Part shown: piece by piece, positions 18,609 through 28,288 of the stretch
Position numbering within the stretch: position 1 is the stretch's first letter
Layout of the letters: each line of letters begins with the position of its first letter
From: Thiosulfativibrio zosterae
GTDB lineage: Bacteria > Pseudomonadota > Gammaproteobacteria > Thiomicrospirales > Thiomicrospiraceae
Direction of reading: 5' to 3'
Assembly (NCBI RefSeq): GCF_011398155.1
Contig: NZ_AP021888.1
Coordinates: forward strand, 392,001-456,000
DNA: 64,000 nt
Position numbers and translations under genes: made by a program
Notes under the pieces: generated by a model
Seen by the model: only the letters and a program-made list of their open reading frames with translations
Told to the model about the DNA's origin: nothing
Databases searched by the model: none

Positions 18609-20171
18609 TTATTTAAAAGTCAGCGTAAAACCCGCCAGCGCTAAGCGTTCGGCTTCTATGTTTAAGTCTAAGCGCGTCAGCGGATGTTTATCCAGCCAGT
18701 TGCTTTCAAATTCAAGATGAACATGGGTTTCTTGCTCGATAAAAATGAGTGGCAAGATTTGATCATTTTCACGCCCACGGTGGATACGCACCGCCAAACG
18801 CAACAACAGGGTTAGAAAAGGCAGTTTTGAGCGTTGTGGTTTGGGAAGGTTGTCAAACACTTCGGGAATAAATTTACCGCGATGATTGAGCAACATGGCC
18901 GCCAACATCAATTTTTCTTGTTGTGAAAACCCCGCCAGATCAGCATTTTCGGCAATATAGGCACTGTGGTGTCGGTAACGCTTATAGCTTAGTGCCATGC
19001 CCACTTCGTGAATTTGAGCCGCCCATTCTAATAGTTTTTTATAAGAATAATCTGGGCTGTGCAGTTGCCAAGTATTGTGTGCTTGGTGATATAAGCATAA
19101 AGCCGTTTCAGCAATGAATTTAGCTTGTTGAATATCCACCTTCATCCACTGTTGTAACGCGCTGATGCTGATTTCTCGGGCATCTTCGGAGTGCAAACGC
19201 CCAAGGGTATCAAAAATAAGTCCTTCACGTAACGCATTGGCAGAAACCTGCATGATTTCAATTTTTAATTCTTCAAAGGTCACCATGAGAATGACCAGTC
19301 CACCCAGTAAGACGGGCACGCGCTCTTCTTTAAGCCCAGGAATCTCAGCTTGTTCGATATTGCCCACTTCTAACAGTTTTTCACACAGACGCTGCATACC
19401 TTTGAGGGTAATGCCATCTTTGCTCCATTGGTTTTCTTCTAGGATGGTGCCAATGGATTTAATGGTGCCAGATGCACCGATGGCGGTATCCCAGCCTAAG
19501 CGCATCAATTTACGATAGTGGGGGCGCAACACTTGGCGGCAATAACTGAGGGCGCGGTCTAAGTTGGCTTGGGTAATTTCGTTGTTATTAAAAAATAACT
19601 CAGAGACACTGACGCAGCCCATTTCGGTGCTGGTGAGGTGGTCATAAGAAAAATCTTTACCAATAATGTATTCGGTTGAGCCACCGCCTATGTCCATAAC
19701 CAAACGCTGTTCGGCGTTTTGAGGTAAGCCGTGTGCCACGCCAAGATAAATCAAGCGTGCTTCTTCTTGCCCTGGGATGATTTGAATTTCGTGGCCGATG
19801 GCTTTGCGGGCAGCTTTGAGAAACTCGCGACTGTTTTTGGCATTGCGCAGGGTGTTGGTGCCCACGGCACGCACCTGTTCGGTGGGAATGTGTTTAATCA
19901 GTTGCCCAAAGCGCTCCAGACAGGCGATGCCGGCTTCAAAGGATTCTGCGGACAACATACCGTTAGAGTCGAGCCCGGAGCGTAGTCTGACCATTTCTTT
20001 GTGCTTGTCAATCACTTGCATTTGTCCAAGAACATCACGCGCAATAATCATGTGAAAACTGTTCGAGCCCAAGTCTATCGCGGCGTATAAATCTTTAGAG
20101 GACTGTTCTGGGGCGGTTTCTTCTGAGGGTTTTGATACAGGGGTATCAAGCTCAAGGTCATGTTCGGTCAT
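18609..20171 (-). CDS. ppx: Exopolyphosphatase (Ppx/GppA family)
   Basis: Ppx/GppA enzyme of 520 residues that releases phosphate from the ends of polyphosphate (or from pppGpp). The N-terminal YAAIDLGSNSFHMIIA, GTNTLRNAKN, PGQEEARLIYLGVAHG and the second phosphate loop MDIGGGSTEYIIG show the actin-like fold. The roughly 200-residue C-terminal part with an HD-like helical domain matches the long Ppx form. It lies on the same strand 181 bases downstream of ppk1, so synthesis and degradation of polyphosphate are genetically linked. Ppx versus GppA cannot be settled by sequence alone, but the ppk1 neighbour favours Ppx. Confidence 0.9.
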   Translation of the reverse strand: MTEHDLELDTPVSKPSEETAPEQSSKDLYAAIDLGSNSFHMIIARDVLGQMQVIDKHKEMVRLRSGLDSNGMLSAESFEAGIACLERFGQLIKHIPTEQVRAVGTNTLRNAKNSREFLKAARKAIGHEIQIIPGQEEARLIYLGVAHGLPQNAEQRLVMDIGGGSTEYIIGKDFSYDHLTSTEMGCVSVSELFFNNNEITQANLDRALSYCRQVLRPHYRKLMRLGWDTAIGASGTIKSIGTILEENQWSKDGITLKGMQRLCEKLLEVGNIEQAEIPGLKEERVPVLLGGLVILMVTFEELKIEIMQVSANALREGLIFDTLGRLHSEDAREISISALQQWMKVDIQQAKFIAETALCLYHQAHNTWQLHSPDYSYKKLLEWAAQIHEVGMALSYKRYRHHSAYIAENADLAGFSQQEKLMLAAMLLNHRGKFIPEVFDNLPKPQRSKLPFLTLLLRLAVRIHRGRENDQILPLIFIEQETHVHLEFESNWLDKHPLTRLDLNIEAERLALAGFTLTFK

Positions 20172-20306
20172 AAGCTGCTACAGATTAAGAAAGAGGTGTA
20201 TTTTAACCCAAAAAAAACTTGTGGCGACGACTTTGGCCATTGAAGATGCAATTGATTCGTTTAGGGAACCCAGAAAACATGGACAACAGCAAATCGGCTA
20301 AAGAAT

Positions 20307-20343
20307 CCTGCCAAGCTGAAAATGCTTATTTGGCAGGTTTTTT
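20307..20343. terminator. Hairpin after ppk1, possibly a terminator
   Basis: CCTGCCAA (20307-20314) and TTGGCAGG (20330-20337) form an 8-bp stem with a 15-base loop. T6 follows on the plus strand, whereas the minus strand used by ppk1 has only ATTCTTT after the hairpin. It may weaken, not fully stop, read-through into ppx. Confidence 0.5.
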
Positions 20344-20352
20344 AAGGACGGT

Positions 20353-22461
20353 TTAAGAGTATTTTTCAATCAGCGTTTTTTGAGCGCTGAATGCCAGTTT
20401 GGTAGCCGTGACTTGTTTGGGTACATAGGTGCCGTCTGATTGCAGTACCCAAGCCCCAATGTTGTCTTCCAAATAAATGGCCAAACCTTCGGTATAGACC
20501 TGTTGAAAACAATCTTTATCTAAGATAGGGAAGCAGGTTTCAACGCGCGATAACAGGTTGCGTTGCATCCAGTCGGCACTAGAACAATAGAGTTCTGGTG
20601 AGGCTTGGCTGTTTTCAAAGTAGTAGATGCGGTGATGCTCTAAGAAGCGTCCAATCACGGAAGTTACGGTAATGTTTTCTGAGAGATTGGGAATGCCAGG
20701 TCTTAAGCTGCAAATACCCCGCACAATCAAATCAATTTGCACGCCAGCGTTTGAGGCTTCATAAAGCGCATCAATAATGCCTTGCTCTTGTAAGCCGTTC
20801 ATTTTAGCGATAATGCGTGCCGGTTTGCCGAGTTTGGCATTTTCAGCTTCGCGTTGAATTTTGGCAATCATACCGCTGTGAAGCGTGAAGGGAGATTGCA
20901 ACAATACTTCTAGGTCTTTGGTGTCGCCTAAGCTGGTCAATTGCTGAAAGATTTTAGACACATCACGGCAAATCGCTGGGTGAGTGGTAAACAGCCCAAA
21001 GTCGGTATAGAAACGCGTGGTGATGTGGTGGTAGTTGCCTGTGCCCAAATGCACATAATGGCGCAATAGGTTTTCTTCGCGGCGTACCACCAAAATCATC
21101 TTGGCGTGGGTTTTATACCCCACCACACCATACAAAACATTCACGCCCGCATCTTGCAAACGGTTGGCTTGGATAATGTTGTTGTCTTCGTCAAAACGCG
21201 CGCGCAATTCCACCACCGCCGTCACTTCTTTGCCATTGCGAGCCGCTTTTTCTAAGGCATCAATAATGGCCGATTTTTCACCCGTACGATAGAGCGTCAT
21301 CCGAATGGCCAATACATCTGGGTCATTAGCAGCCGTTTTTAAAAAGTCGATGACGGGCGTAAAAGAGTCATAAGGATGGTGCAATAAAACATCTTTGCGT
21401 TTAATGCGGTCAAAAATAGATTCAGGTTGTTTGTTGCGCTTGAATAGACGCAAAGGGCCTTGCACCGCTTTATTGCCAGGTAATTGGCGTTGTGCGTAAG
21501 GCTCAAATGATAAGTCAGGACGATTACACATATCGGGTACGGCATTGATACGATGCAGGTTGACAGGGCCACGCACGCGATAGAGTTGGTGCTCTTTCAT
21601 GTTGAATTGATCTAGCAGATATTCATACATGGGTTTTGGACATTGGTCTGAAACCTCAAGGCGAATCGCACCACCATATTGACGACTGGTCAGTTCGCCT
21701 TGTAAGGCTTTCATAATGTCATCGACTTCTTCTTCATCGATAAAGAGGTTGGTATTGCGTGTTAAACGGAATTGGTGACAACCGGTGACCATCATGCCTG
21801 GGAAAAGACGCGATACATTCGAGTGCAAAATGGACGACAAAAACACGAAATCGTTAGGACCATCGGTGGCATCTGGCGGTAATTTGATAATGCGTGGTAA
21901 AGAGCGTGGCACCTGCACGATGGCTAAACCATTGGAGCGGCCAAAGGCATCTTTGCCTTCTAAAGAAACGATAAAGTTTAAACTTTTATTGAGTACGCGC
22001 GGAAACGGATGCGATGGGTCTAAACCCATCGGGCTTAAGACTGGGTGCAAATATTGGGTAAAATAGTTGCGCATCCATTCTTTCTGTTGCTCGCTCCAAT
22101 GGCTGCGGCGTAAAAAGCGAATGCCTTCTTTTTCGAGCGCGGGAATAATAATGTTGTTCAGTGTGTGATATTGGTCTGTGACCAGATCATGCGCCACAGC
22201 AGACAACATTTGAATAGCATCTTCAGGACACATATCATCAGGACGCGTGCGTGCTGCCGAATCTTTGGTCAACTCGTACATACTGGCCAAGCGTACTTCA
22301 AAGAACTCGTCCATATTGGTACTGGAAATGCACAGAAACTTTAAACGCTCTAACAACGGAATTTCAGGGTTCTTAGCCTGTGCAAGCACACGACGATTAA
22401 ACTCTAAAAGACTTTTTTCTTGGTTGATATAGTTAGGGTGTTCTGTAATATCGATTTGCAT
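20353..22461 (-). CDS. ppk1: Polyphosphate kinase PPK1
   Basis: PPK1 of 702 residues, the usual size, making polyphosphate from ATP. The four-domain layout is seen: N domain from SLLEFNRRVLAQA, head domain, then two phospholipase-D-like C domains. The C1 domain carries the autophosphorylated histidine region (YKTHAKMILVVRRE) and the HLGTGNYHHITTRFYTD motif with the second histidine. C2 includes SADWMQRNLLSRVETCFPI. I chose ATG 22461; an upstream TTG at 22473 adds only four residues and has no better ribosome site. ppx follows on the same strand. Polyphosphate links to phosphate storage and stress, and PpnN in this window is another stringent-response-related enzyme. Confidence 0.95.
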   Translation of the reverse strand: MQIDITEHPNYINQEKSLLEFNRRVLAQAKNPEIPLLERLKFLCISSTNMDEFFEVRLASMYELTKDSAARTRPDDMCPEDAIQMLSAVAHDLVTDQYHTLNNIIIPALEKEGIRFLRRSHWSEQQKEWMRNYFTQYLHPVLSPMGLDPSHPFPRVLNKSLNFIVSLEGKDAFGRSNGLAIVQVPRSLPRIIKLPPDATDGPNDFVFLSSILHSNVSRLFPGMMVTGCHQFRLTRNTNLFIDEEEVDDIMKALQGELTSRQYGGAIRLEVSDQCPKPMYEYLLDQFNMKEHQLYRVRGPVNLHRINAVPDMCNRPDLSFEPYAQRQLPGNKAVQGPLRLFKRNKQPESIFDRIKRKDVLLHHPYDSFTPVIDFLKTAANDPDVLAIRMTLYRTGEKSAIIDALEKAARNGKEVTAVVELRARFDEDNNIIQANRLQDAGVNVLYGVVGYKTHAKMILVVRREENLLRHYVHLGTGNYHHITTRFYTDFGLFTTHPAICRDVSKIFQQLTSLGDTKDLEVLLQSPFTLHSGMIAKIQREAENAKLGKPARIIAKMNGLQEQGIIDALYEASNAGVQIDLIVRGICSLRPGIPNLSENITVTSVIGRFLEHHRIYYFENSQASPELYCSSADWMQRNLLSRVETCFPILDKDCFQQVYTEGLAIYLEDNIGAWVLQSDGTYVPKQVTATKLAFSAQKTLIEKYS

Positions 22462-22551
22462 GGGGCGTCTCAACTAAAAATGAATCTAATATTTTACGGA
22501 TTTATCACTTGAATAAAATGACAGTTGAATGAAATAAGTGAAATAACGAAC

Positions 22552-22878
22552 TTATTCAGGGTCTTTTTTGGGTTTTGTCGCGTTTTCCGAAGCAGTAGAC
22601 GTTTCTGCATTGGGTTTATGGCAGCCGCAACTGGGCACCATATCGACGCCACCCGGATTACCGGGGTGGCAGCGTAAAATGCGTTTGATGCCGAGCCAGC
22701 CGCCGCATAGCACCCCATGGCTTTGAATGGCTTCTAGGGTGTAATGTGAGCAACTGGGGTAAAAGCGGCAACGCGGACCTAGCAAGGGGCTAATAACCCA
22801 TTGATAAAATTTAATCAGCGTTATCAACACCCATTTAATGGGGTTGAGTTTAGACCAGGGGATTTTTGATGGGTTCAT
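22552..22878 (-). CDS. yidD: YidD membrane protein insertion efficiency factor
   Basis: Small protein of 108 residues with the conserved YidD core: [31 protein letters not shown] split over residues about 16-47, then [20 protein letters not shown]. Three conserved cysteines and an amphipathic N-terminal helix suggest inner-membrane association; the family helps YidC-mediated insertion. The Ser/Thr/Lys-rich 25-residue tail is variable in the family. I chose ATG 22878 because it gives a family-like N-terminus. It overlaps the 3' end of the GGDEF-EAL gene by 29 bases, so translation may be coupled. The gene is normally located in the rpmH-rnpA-yidC region; here it sits with signalling and polyphosphate genes. 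Confidence 0.9.
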   Translation of the reverse strand: MNPSKIPWSKLNPIKWVLITLIKFYQWVISPLLGPRCRFYPSCSHYTLEAIQSHGVLCGGWLGIKRILRCHPGNPGGVDMVPSCGCHKPNAETSTASENATKPKKDPE

Positions 22879-25591
22879 GGAGTGCTTTTGGGGGAATGAT
22901 ATTGTCGTGATGTTGTGCATACCAAGCTTCAAATTGCTGGGCATTAATGGGTTTGCTGAAGAAATAACCTTGCACCATGTCACATTCGTGTTCGCGTAAA
23001 AATTCGAATTGTTCTAGGGTTTCAACCCCTTCGGCAACCACTTTCATTTTTAAGCTGTGCGCCAGCTGAATGATTGAGCGACTGATAGAAACATCGTCTT
23101 CATCGCCCGGAAGCCCGTCCACAAAAGACTTATCGACTTTTAAAATATTCAGTGGAAAACGCTTGAGGTAACTGAGTGAAGAATAGCCTGTTCCAAAGTC
23201 GTCCACCGATAAAGACAAGCCGCGCGCTCTGATGTCATTAAATAGCTCAATATTGCTTTGGGCGTTAGACATGATAGAGCGTTCTGTGAGTTCCACTTCT
23301 AGCAGGTGGCTGGGCAATTTAGCCGTTTGCAAAGCTTCGTGTAATTTATCGGCTAGGTTTTTTTGCTCTAATTGTTGGGCGCTGATGTTGATGGCGATTT
23401 GTAGGTTCGCTAAATCCGTGTTTTGCCAAGCCAATAATTGTTTGATAGCTGCTTGAATAACCCAGTCGCCGATTGCCAAAATTTGTCCGGATTCTTCGGC
23501 AATGCTGATAAACATATCGGGCGGTACAAAGCCTAAGTCTTTGCTGTTCCAACGAATCAAGGCTTCAACCCCAATGACTTTTAGCGATTGGGTTTCGATT
23601 TGTGGTTGATAGAATAACTCAAATTCATCATGGTTTAGGGCAAAGCGCAGATGTTTTTCAATGAGTAAATGCTGTGAAAGTTTTTCTTCCATGCGGTCTT
23701 CGTAAAGCGTAAAAGTATTTTTGCCTTTGAATTTGGAATGATACATGGCTGAGTCTGCATGGCGCATCAGGGTGTCTAAATCTTGACCGTGTTGCGGGTA
23801 GCTGGCAATGCCCACACTGCAAGAAATTTGGATTTCATGGTCGTCTATTTTAATGACTTTTTGAAGTTGTTCGATAATGCGTGTAGCGGTTATTTGCGCC
23901 GCATTGGGGGTAACATTGTCTAAGAAAAACAAGAACTCATCGCCCCCAAAACGGCAGAGATGGGTGTTGCGTTGATTGCCGCGAATAGCGTTTTGAAAGC
24001 GTAAAGCCACGATCTTTAATAACTCATCGCCCACCGAGTGCCCAAGGGAATCATTGACCTTTTTAAAGCCATCTAAGTCTATAAACAGCAGTGCGGAACT
24101 TAATCCTAAGCCTTCAGAAAGTATTTCTGTGACCTTATTTGAAAAATAAGTGCGATTTTCTAGGCCGGTCAGGCTGTCATAAAATGCCAGGCGTTTGATT
24201 TCTTCTTCTTGAGAGTGGCGTTCTGAAATGTCTTCAATAAAAAACGCCAGCTCTTGACGCGCATCTAGCGTCAGTTTTGAAACGGCAATCTCGCAATTAA
24301 TGATATTGAGGTTTCGTTTTTGCAGTTTTGACTGGGCCTTAAACGATTTTTTATTAAACAGGTCGGCAGATTTTAGGATGTCTTCTGACTCGTTACAGAC
24401 GATAAGGTTTTGAATTGTCTTACCAACAGCTTCAGCATGACGATACCCAAATAAGGTAGCGGCACTGGGGTTCCAGTTGGTAATGAGCCCGGTTTCATCG
24501 GTGAGGATAATGGCATCGTGTGCCGCCGCCATAAACTCGTTAAGACGATTTCCTTCAAGTTTTAAATGTTGGGTATAGTCGTTATATGCTTTGAAAACAA
24601 GCCAGGTTGCGATCAAGGCTAAGGTTGTTAAAAATGCAATGAGCAGCAACTGAATCCAAGGCAGATTTTGCCATGCCAGATAGTCAATTTTGAGTTGAAA
24701 GGGCGTGTTGAGTAAATTAAGTGTCAGTTCATGGTGCGAAGCCAGCATGGATACCATAGTGTTTGGCGCTGAATGGGCAGGGGAGAAGGTATATTGGTCT
24801 AGTTGACTACTGATTAAATTAGCTTGTACCCAGTCATCACCGAGGTTCTTTTCAAGTAAGCTACTGAGTAAACTTTGTACATGATAAGCACTGAAAGACA
24901 AACTTTGCGTGGGTATCAACTCTTTTTCAATTTGTGCCCAGAGCGGTTCGTGGTGCCAAATAATGATCATTAAGGGTTCGTTAAATAAATGTACCAGAAG
25001 GGACTGGGCGTTTTTTTGTTGCAGCATGGCTGCCAGTTTGGTTTGAAAGTTTGGTAAGTCAGAGAGTGTTTTACCTAACAAGGCTTGAGTTTTGGGTTTG
25101 AAGGGAAAAACCTGATCGATCACATAGCCTTTTGCATACGCTTGAGTGGTTTGGTCATCTTGTGCAAAACGGCTTAAAGTTAGGTTTTCATAGCCTTCCT
25201 GATATTTGTCGGCAAGCCATGCGGATATTTGCGCTGGCTCCCATTCTTGAGCAGTTCCGAGAGCAACAAAAGCGGCATTTTTTTGTGCCAAACTGAGGCT
25301 TTTAATCAACATTGGATTGGCTTCAGACTGGGTTTGATCGAGTGCAATGTCCGTATTTATAAGTTCATTGGCTTGGGTTTGAACGAAGTCTTCAATTTTA
25401 ACTTTTAAAGATTGTAATTGTTCTTTATAGGCTAAGTTTTTAGCGTGATATTGATAGGTGACGAGCAGCAGTGTTAAGGCCAAAAACAGCAATAATGCAG
25501 CGACCAGGGTTTTGCCGGGTTCTAAAAGTACCCGTTTGTAACGAAGGATTCTATCGCTGGCATAAGGTTGTGGGTTGATGGCTGTTTTCAT
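22850..25591 (-). CDS. PAS-GGDEF-EAL membrane receptor
   Basis: Cyclic-di-GMP turnover protein of 913 residues. A membrane helix (about 30-50) and a second (about 313-335) bound a 260-residue periplasmic sensor region. PAS (about 345-460), GGDEF (about 465-630) and EAL (about 640-895) follow. The cyclase motif FGGDEF is intact. The inhibitory RxxD site is replaced by RNTH, so product inhibition through that site is unlikely. The phosphodiesterase motif EALIRW and [17 protein letters not shown] are intact. Both activities are therefore possible. It starts 11 bases after a periplasmic substrate-binding-protein gene, which probably supplies its ligand signal, and overlaps yidD at its end. Confidence 0.92.
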   Translation of the reverse strand: MKTAINPQPYASDRILRYKRVLLEPGKTLVAALLLFLALTLLLVTYQYHAKNLAYKEQLQSLKVKIEDFVQTQANELINTDIALDQTQSEANPMLIKSLSLAQKNAAFVALGTAQEWEPAQISAWLADKYQEGYENLTLSRFAQDDQTTQAYAKGYVIDQVFPFKPKTQALLGKTLSDLPNFQTKLAAMLQQKNAQSLLVHLFNEPLMIIIWHHEPLWAQIEKELIPTQSLSFSAYHVQSLLSSLLEKNLGDDWVQANLISSQLDQYTFSPAHSAPNTMVSMLASHHELTLNLLNTPFQLKIDYLAWQNLPWIQLLLIAFLTTLALIATWLVFKAYNDYTQHLKLEGNRLNEFMAAAHDAIILTDETGLITNWNPSAATLFGYRHAEAVGKTIQNLIVCNESEDILKSADLFNKKSFKAQSKLQKRNLNIINCEIAVSKLTLDARQELAFFIEDISERHSQEEEIKRLAFYDSLTGLENRTYFSNKVTEILSEGLGLSSALLFIDLDGFKKVNDSLGHSVGDELLKIVALRFQNAIRGNQRNTHLCRFGGDEFLFFLDNVTPNAAQITATRIIEQLQKVIKIDDHEIQISCSVGIASYPQHGQDLDTLMRHADSAMYHSKFKGKNTFTLYEDRMEEKLSQHLLIEKHLRFALNHDEFELFYQPQIETQSLKVIGVEALIRWNSKDLGFVPPDMFISIAEESGQILAIGDWVIQAAIKQLLAWQNTDLANLQIAINISAQQLEQKNLADKLHEALQTAKLPSHLLEVELTERSIMSNAQSNIELFNDIRARGLSLSVDDFGTGYSSLSYLKRFPLNILKVDKSFVDGLPGDEDDVSISRSIIQLAHSLKMKVVAEGVETLEQFEFLREHECDMVQGYFFSKPINAQQFEAWYAQHHDNIIPPKALHEPIKNPLV

Positions 25592-25602
25592 AGGTTCATA
25601 TT

Positions 25603-26598
25603 TTAGGGCATTGAACTGTGATAAAGCTGAAAATTCCGTGGAATTCGCAAGTTTGGGAATTTTTTGGCGGTGGTTGCATTCACCCAGGTATCAAAATGGT
25701 GATTGGGCACTATCGGGATTTGCGCAGGTTTTAAACCATTTAAAATCTCTAAACTACTCATGGCGGCCCATTCGCCTTGTTCTTTGGCAGATTTGGTGAT
25801 ACCCAAATTGGCATAAGCCAACATCCAGGGTTGGATGGCGACCAAAGGTTTGGTTTGGTGTTTTGCAATAAATGCCAGATTGGCTTCCCTGTCCCAAGTT
25901 TTAAAAGGTTTGTAGCTGCCCAGAACAATCAAATCGACCTTGTCATCTTGGTTAAGTTTGCGAAAAGCCTCTTGCCAGGCTTTTTCGTTAAGTGTTTCTA
26001 TGCCAAAACCTAGCAGGCGTTCTTTGTTTAGGGCTTCTTCAAAAAATTGGATATTGCGTTTTTCGGTGATTCCCGTGGTGCTGAGATAGACAATTTGATG
26101 ATTTAACGAGGTCATTTTTTGAAGGGTTTGAAGTACGGCGGCAAAGTTGGATTTTTCAATCATGCCGGTGGTGTTTTGATAGGGTAAACCATAGGCCTTT
26201 CCGGTTTCATTCACCCCACAAAACACGGCAGGTAAATCGCTGTCGCGATAATAGGGCATTAGCACTTCTTTGACCGCATTGTCGTCCGAAAAAATTAATA
26301 AGTCTGGCGCAAAGGCTTGAATAAATTGCTGGGCATCCTCAGCGCGTTGTTTTAAGGCAGCCTCATCTAGCAACTGTTTAGAGTTCATGTAAAAAGTATC
26401 GATTTGACAGTGCGGGCTTAAGAGGGGTTTTAGGCCAGATTCTAATTCTGCTTGCCAAGCATAGCTGGGTTCGTAAGAGGCGATATAAGCGCATTTGGGC
26501 AGGGCGCTCATTTCAGCGACAAGCGGTTGGCTTAAAAAGGTGCTAAGGCCAATTAAAAGCACAGCCAGCTTAATAATAGCTTTGTTAGTTTTGCGCAT
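25603..26598 (-). CDS. Periplasmic ABC-type substrate-binding protein (PF04392-like)
   Basis: Exported protein of 331 residues. A basic start and hydrophobic core (about 8-27, ending near QPLVA) form a signal peptide. The mature part alternates strands and helices with IASYEPSYAWQAELESGL, FAPDLLIFSDDNAVKEVLMPYY, LPAVFCGVNETG and IPIVPNHHFDTWVN, which resembles the uncharacterised ABC substrate-binding family near LuxP-like periplasmic proteins. No permease or ATPase gene is adjacent; the next gene, 11 bases on, is a GGDEF-EAL receptor. I infer a sensory role, presenting a small ligand to that receptor. Start: ATG 26598 is preferred over a TTG at 26622; neither has a strong ribosome site. Ligand unknown. 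Confidence 0.8.
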   Translation of the reverse strand: MRKTNKAIIKLAVLLIGLSTFLSQPLVAEMSALPKCAYIASYEPSYAWQAELESGLKPLLSPHCQIDTFYMNSKQLLDEAALKQRAEDAQQFIQAFAPDLLIFSDDNAVKEVLMPYYRDSDLPAVFCGVNETGKAYGLPYQNTTGMIEKSNFAAVLQTLQKMTSLNHQIVYLSTTGITEKRNIQFFEEALNKERLLGFGIETLNEKAWQEAFRKLNQDDKVDLIVLGSYKPFKTWDREANLAFIAKHQTKPLVAIQPWMLAYANLGITKSAKEQGEWAAMSSLEILNGLKPAQIPIVPNHHFDTWVNATTAKKFPNLRIPRNFQLYHSSMP

Positions 26599-26772
26599 GG
26601 CTGAGGTGTGTGGTGAATTCAAATGGCGTTACTCTAGCAAGGTTGAACAAAAATCACTTAAGGTTGCCCAATTTATTTTAATCGACATATTACTGTATTT
26701 TGTAGTTAAAATGTTAGCGATTCCAAAACGGCGCGCATCGCCCCGCAAAAACCTTAAAAGGAGTGTTTTCTC

Positions 26773-28110
26773 ATGTCAACTATCTTGATTACTCAAGCGA
26801 CCTTAGTCAATGAAGGTCAGCGATTTGAAGCGGATGTTTACATCAAAAATGGCCGCATTGAAAAAATTGCGTCGCAGATTGATCAAGCGGCTGACCAAGT
26901 CATCGATGCCAAGGGTCAAATTTTGATGCCCGGCATGATTGATGACCAGGTACATTTTCGTGACCCAGGATTAAATGCCAAAGGCTCTATTGCCACTGAG
27001 TCAAAAGCCGCGGTTGCGGGCGGAACCACCTCCTTTATGGATATGCCCAATGTTAAGCCCGCTACGGTCACCAATGCTATTTTGGAAGAAAAATATGTGC
27101 TGGGTGGCCAAACATCTTGGGCCAACTTTTCATTTTATCTGGGCGCAACCAATGACAATATTGAAGAGGTTAAGGCCTTAGACCCTAACAAAAGCTGTGG
27201 GGTAAAAATCTTTATGGGTGCTTCAACCGGCAATATGTTGGTCGACAGGGAACAAACCCTGACCGATATTTTTACCTATAGCCCCACCCTCATCACAACA
27301 CACTGCGAAGACACACCGATGATTCAAGCCAAAGAAGCATGGTATCGTGAAAAATATGGTGAAGATGTGCCGATGATTGCGCATCCTGAGATTCGCTGTC
27401 GCGAAGCCTGTTATAAATCGTCTAGTTTTGCGGTGGACTTAGCCAAGAAAACCGGCGCAGATTTGCATATTTTGCATTTAACCACGGCTGATGAGATGGC
27501 CTTATTTGAGCCAGGTCCGGTGGAGGGTAAAAAAATCACCGCCGAAGCCTGCACCCATCATTTGTGGTTTTACGATGCAGACTACGAAACCTTAGGCAGC
27601 CTAATCAAATGTAATCCCGCCATCAAAAAACAGTCAGACCGTGATGCCATTCGCCAAGCGGTGATTGATGGTCGCATTGACATTATTGCCACCGACCATG
27701 CGCCCCATACTTGGACAGAAAAACAAAACAAATACTTCACTGCGCCAGCCGGTTTGCCACAGGTGCAACAGTCTTTGGTGTCTTTACTAGATTTGGTGCA
27801 TGAAGGCGTTTTTAGCTTGGAGTTAGTGGTACAAAAAGTGGCGCATAATCCGGCGATTCGTTATCAAATTATTGAGCGTGGATTTATTCGTGAAGGTTAT
27901 TGGGCCGATTTGGTATTGGTGGACATGAATCGTCCGCACGTGGATGACAAGGCAAACAATCTTTACCATTGTGGCTGGTCACCGTGGGAAGGTCACGAGT
28001 TTAAGTCGACAGTTATGACGACCATAGTGAATGGCGAGGTGAAATACCATCAAGGACAATTTGCGGCCTTTACCCCAGGGCAACGCTTGCTGTTTGATCG
28101 ACGCAAATAA
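26773..28110 (+). CDS. pyrC: Dihydroorotase (class I type)
   Basis: Amidohydrolase of 445 residues that cyclises N-carbamoyl-aspartate to dihydroorotate in pyrimidine synthesis. The barrel-metal motif reads DDQVHFRDPG, so the first histidine of the usual DxHxH is glutamine; I recall this variant in a family of dihydroorotases common in Bacteroidetes and some proteobacteria. The metal-bridging lysine is in CGVKIFMGAST, further histidines in TTHCEDT and LHILHLTTADEM, and the catalytic aspartate in ATDHAPHT. The start has AAAGGAG upstream. An alternative is a related hydantoinase-like amidohydrolase, but the overall match to dihydroorotase is good. An iterated palindrome follows the gene. Confidence 0.87.
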   Translation: MSTILITQATLVNEGQRFEADVYIKNGRIEKIASQIDQAADQVIDAKGQILMPGMIDDQVHFRDPGLNAKGSIATESKAAVAGGTTSFMDMPNVKPATVTNAILEEKYVLGGQTSWANFSFYLGATNDNIEEVKALDPNKSCGVKIFMGASTGNMLVDREQTLTDIFTYSPTLITTHCEDTPMIQAKEAWYREKYGEDVPMIAHPEIRCREACYKSSSFAVDLAKKTGADLHILHLTTADEMALFEPGPVEGKKITAEACTHHLWFYDADYETLGSLIKCNPAIKKQSDRDAIRQAVIDGRIDIIATDHAPHTWTEKQNKYFTAPAGLPQVQQSLVSLLDLVHEGVFSLELVVQKVAHNPAIRYQIIERGFIREGYWADLVLVDMNRPHVDDKANNLYHCGWSPWEGHEFKSTVMTTIVNGEVKYHQGQFAAFTPGQRLLFDRRK

Positions 28111-28146
28111 GACAGTGTAAAATCGCATAATTTAAGCGTATTTTTA

Positions 28147-28178
28147 CTTAAATTTAACCAGGCCTGGTCATTTTTAAG
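28147..28178. repeat. CCAGGCCTGG iterated palindrome with extended arms, intergenic
   Basis: Exact core at 28158-28167 within a 32-base imperfect inverted repeat (13 of 16 arm positions match), with A/T-rich outer arms CTTAAATTT and ATTTTTAAG. It lies 37 bases after the dihydroorotase stop and may act as its terminator, although only a short T run is inside the arm. Confidence 0.85.
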
Positions 28179-28288
28179 CGTGAAAACGCAAGGGATTAGG
28201 CGGTTTTATGGCTAATTAACTTTTTTTGCTTGCGGTTTTTTAAAGCCCCGAGTAAAGTTTTATAAAATTCATTTCTAAGGTAATCAAC

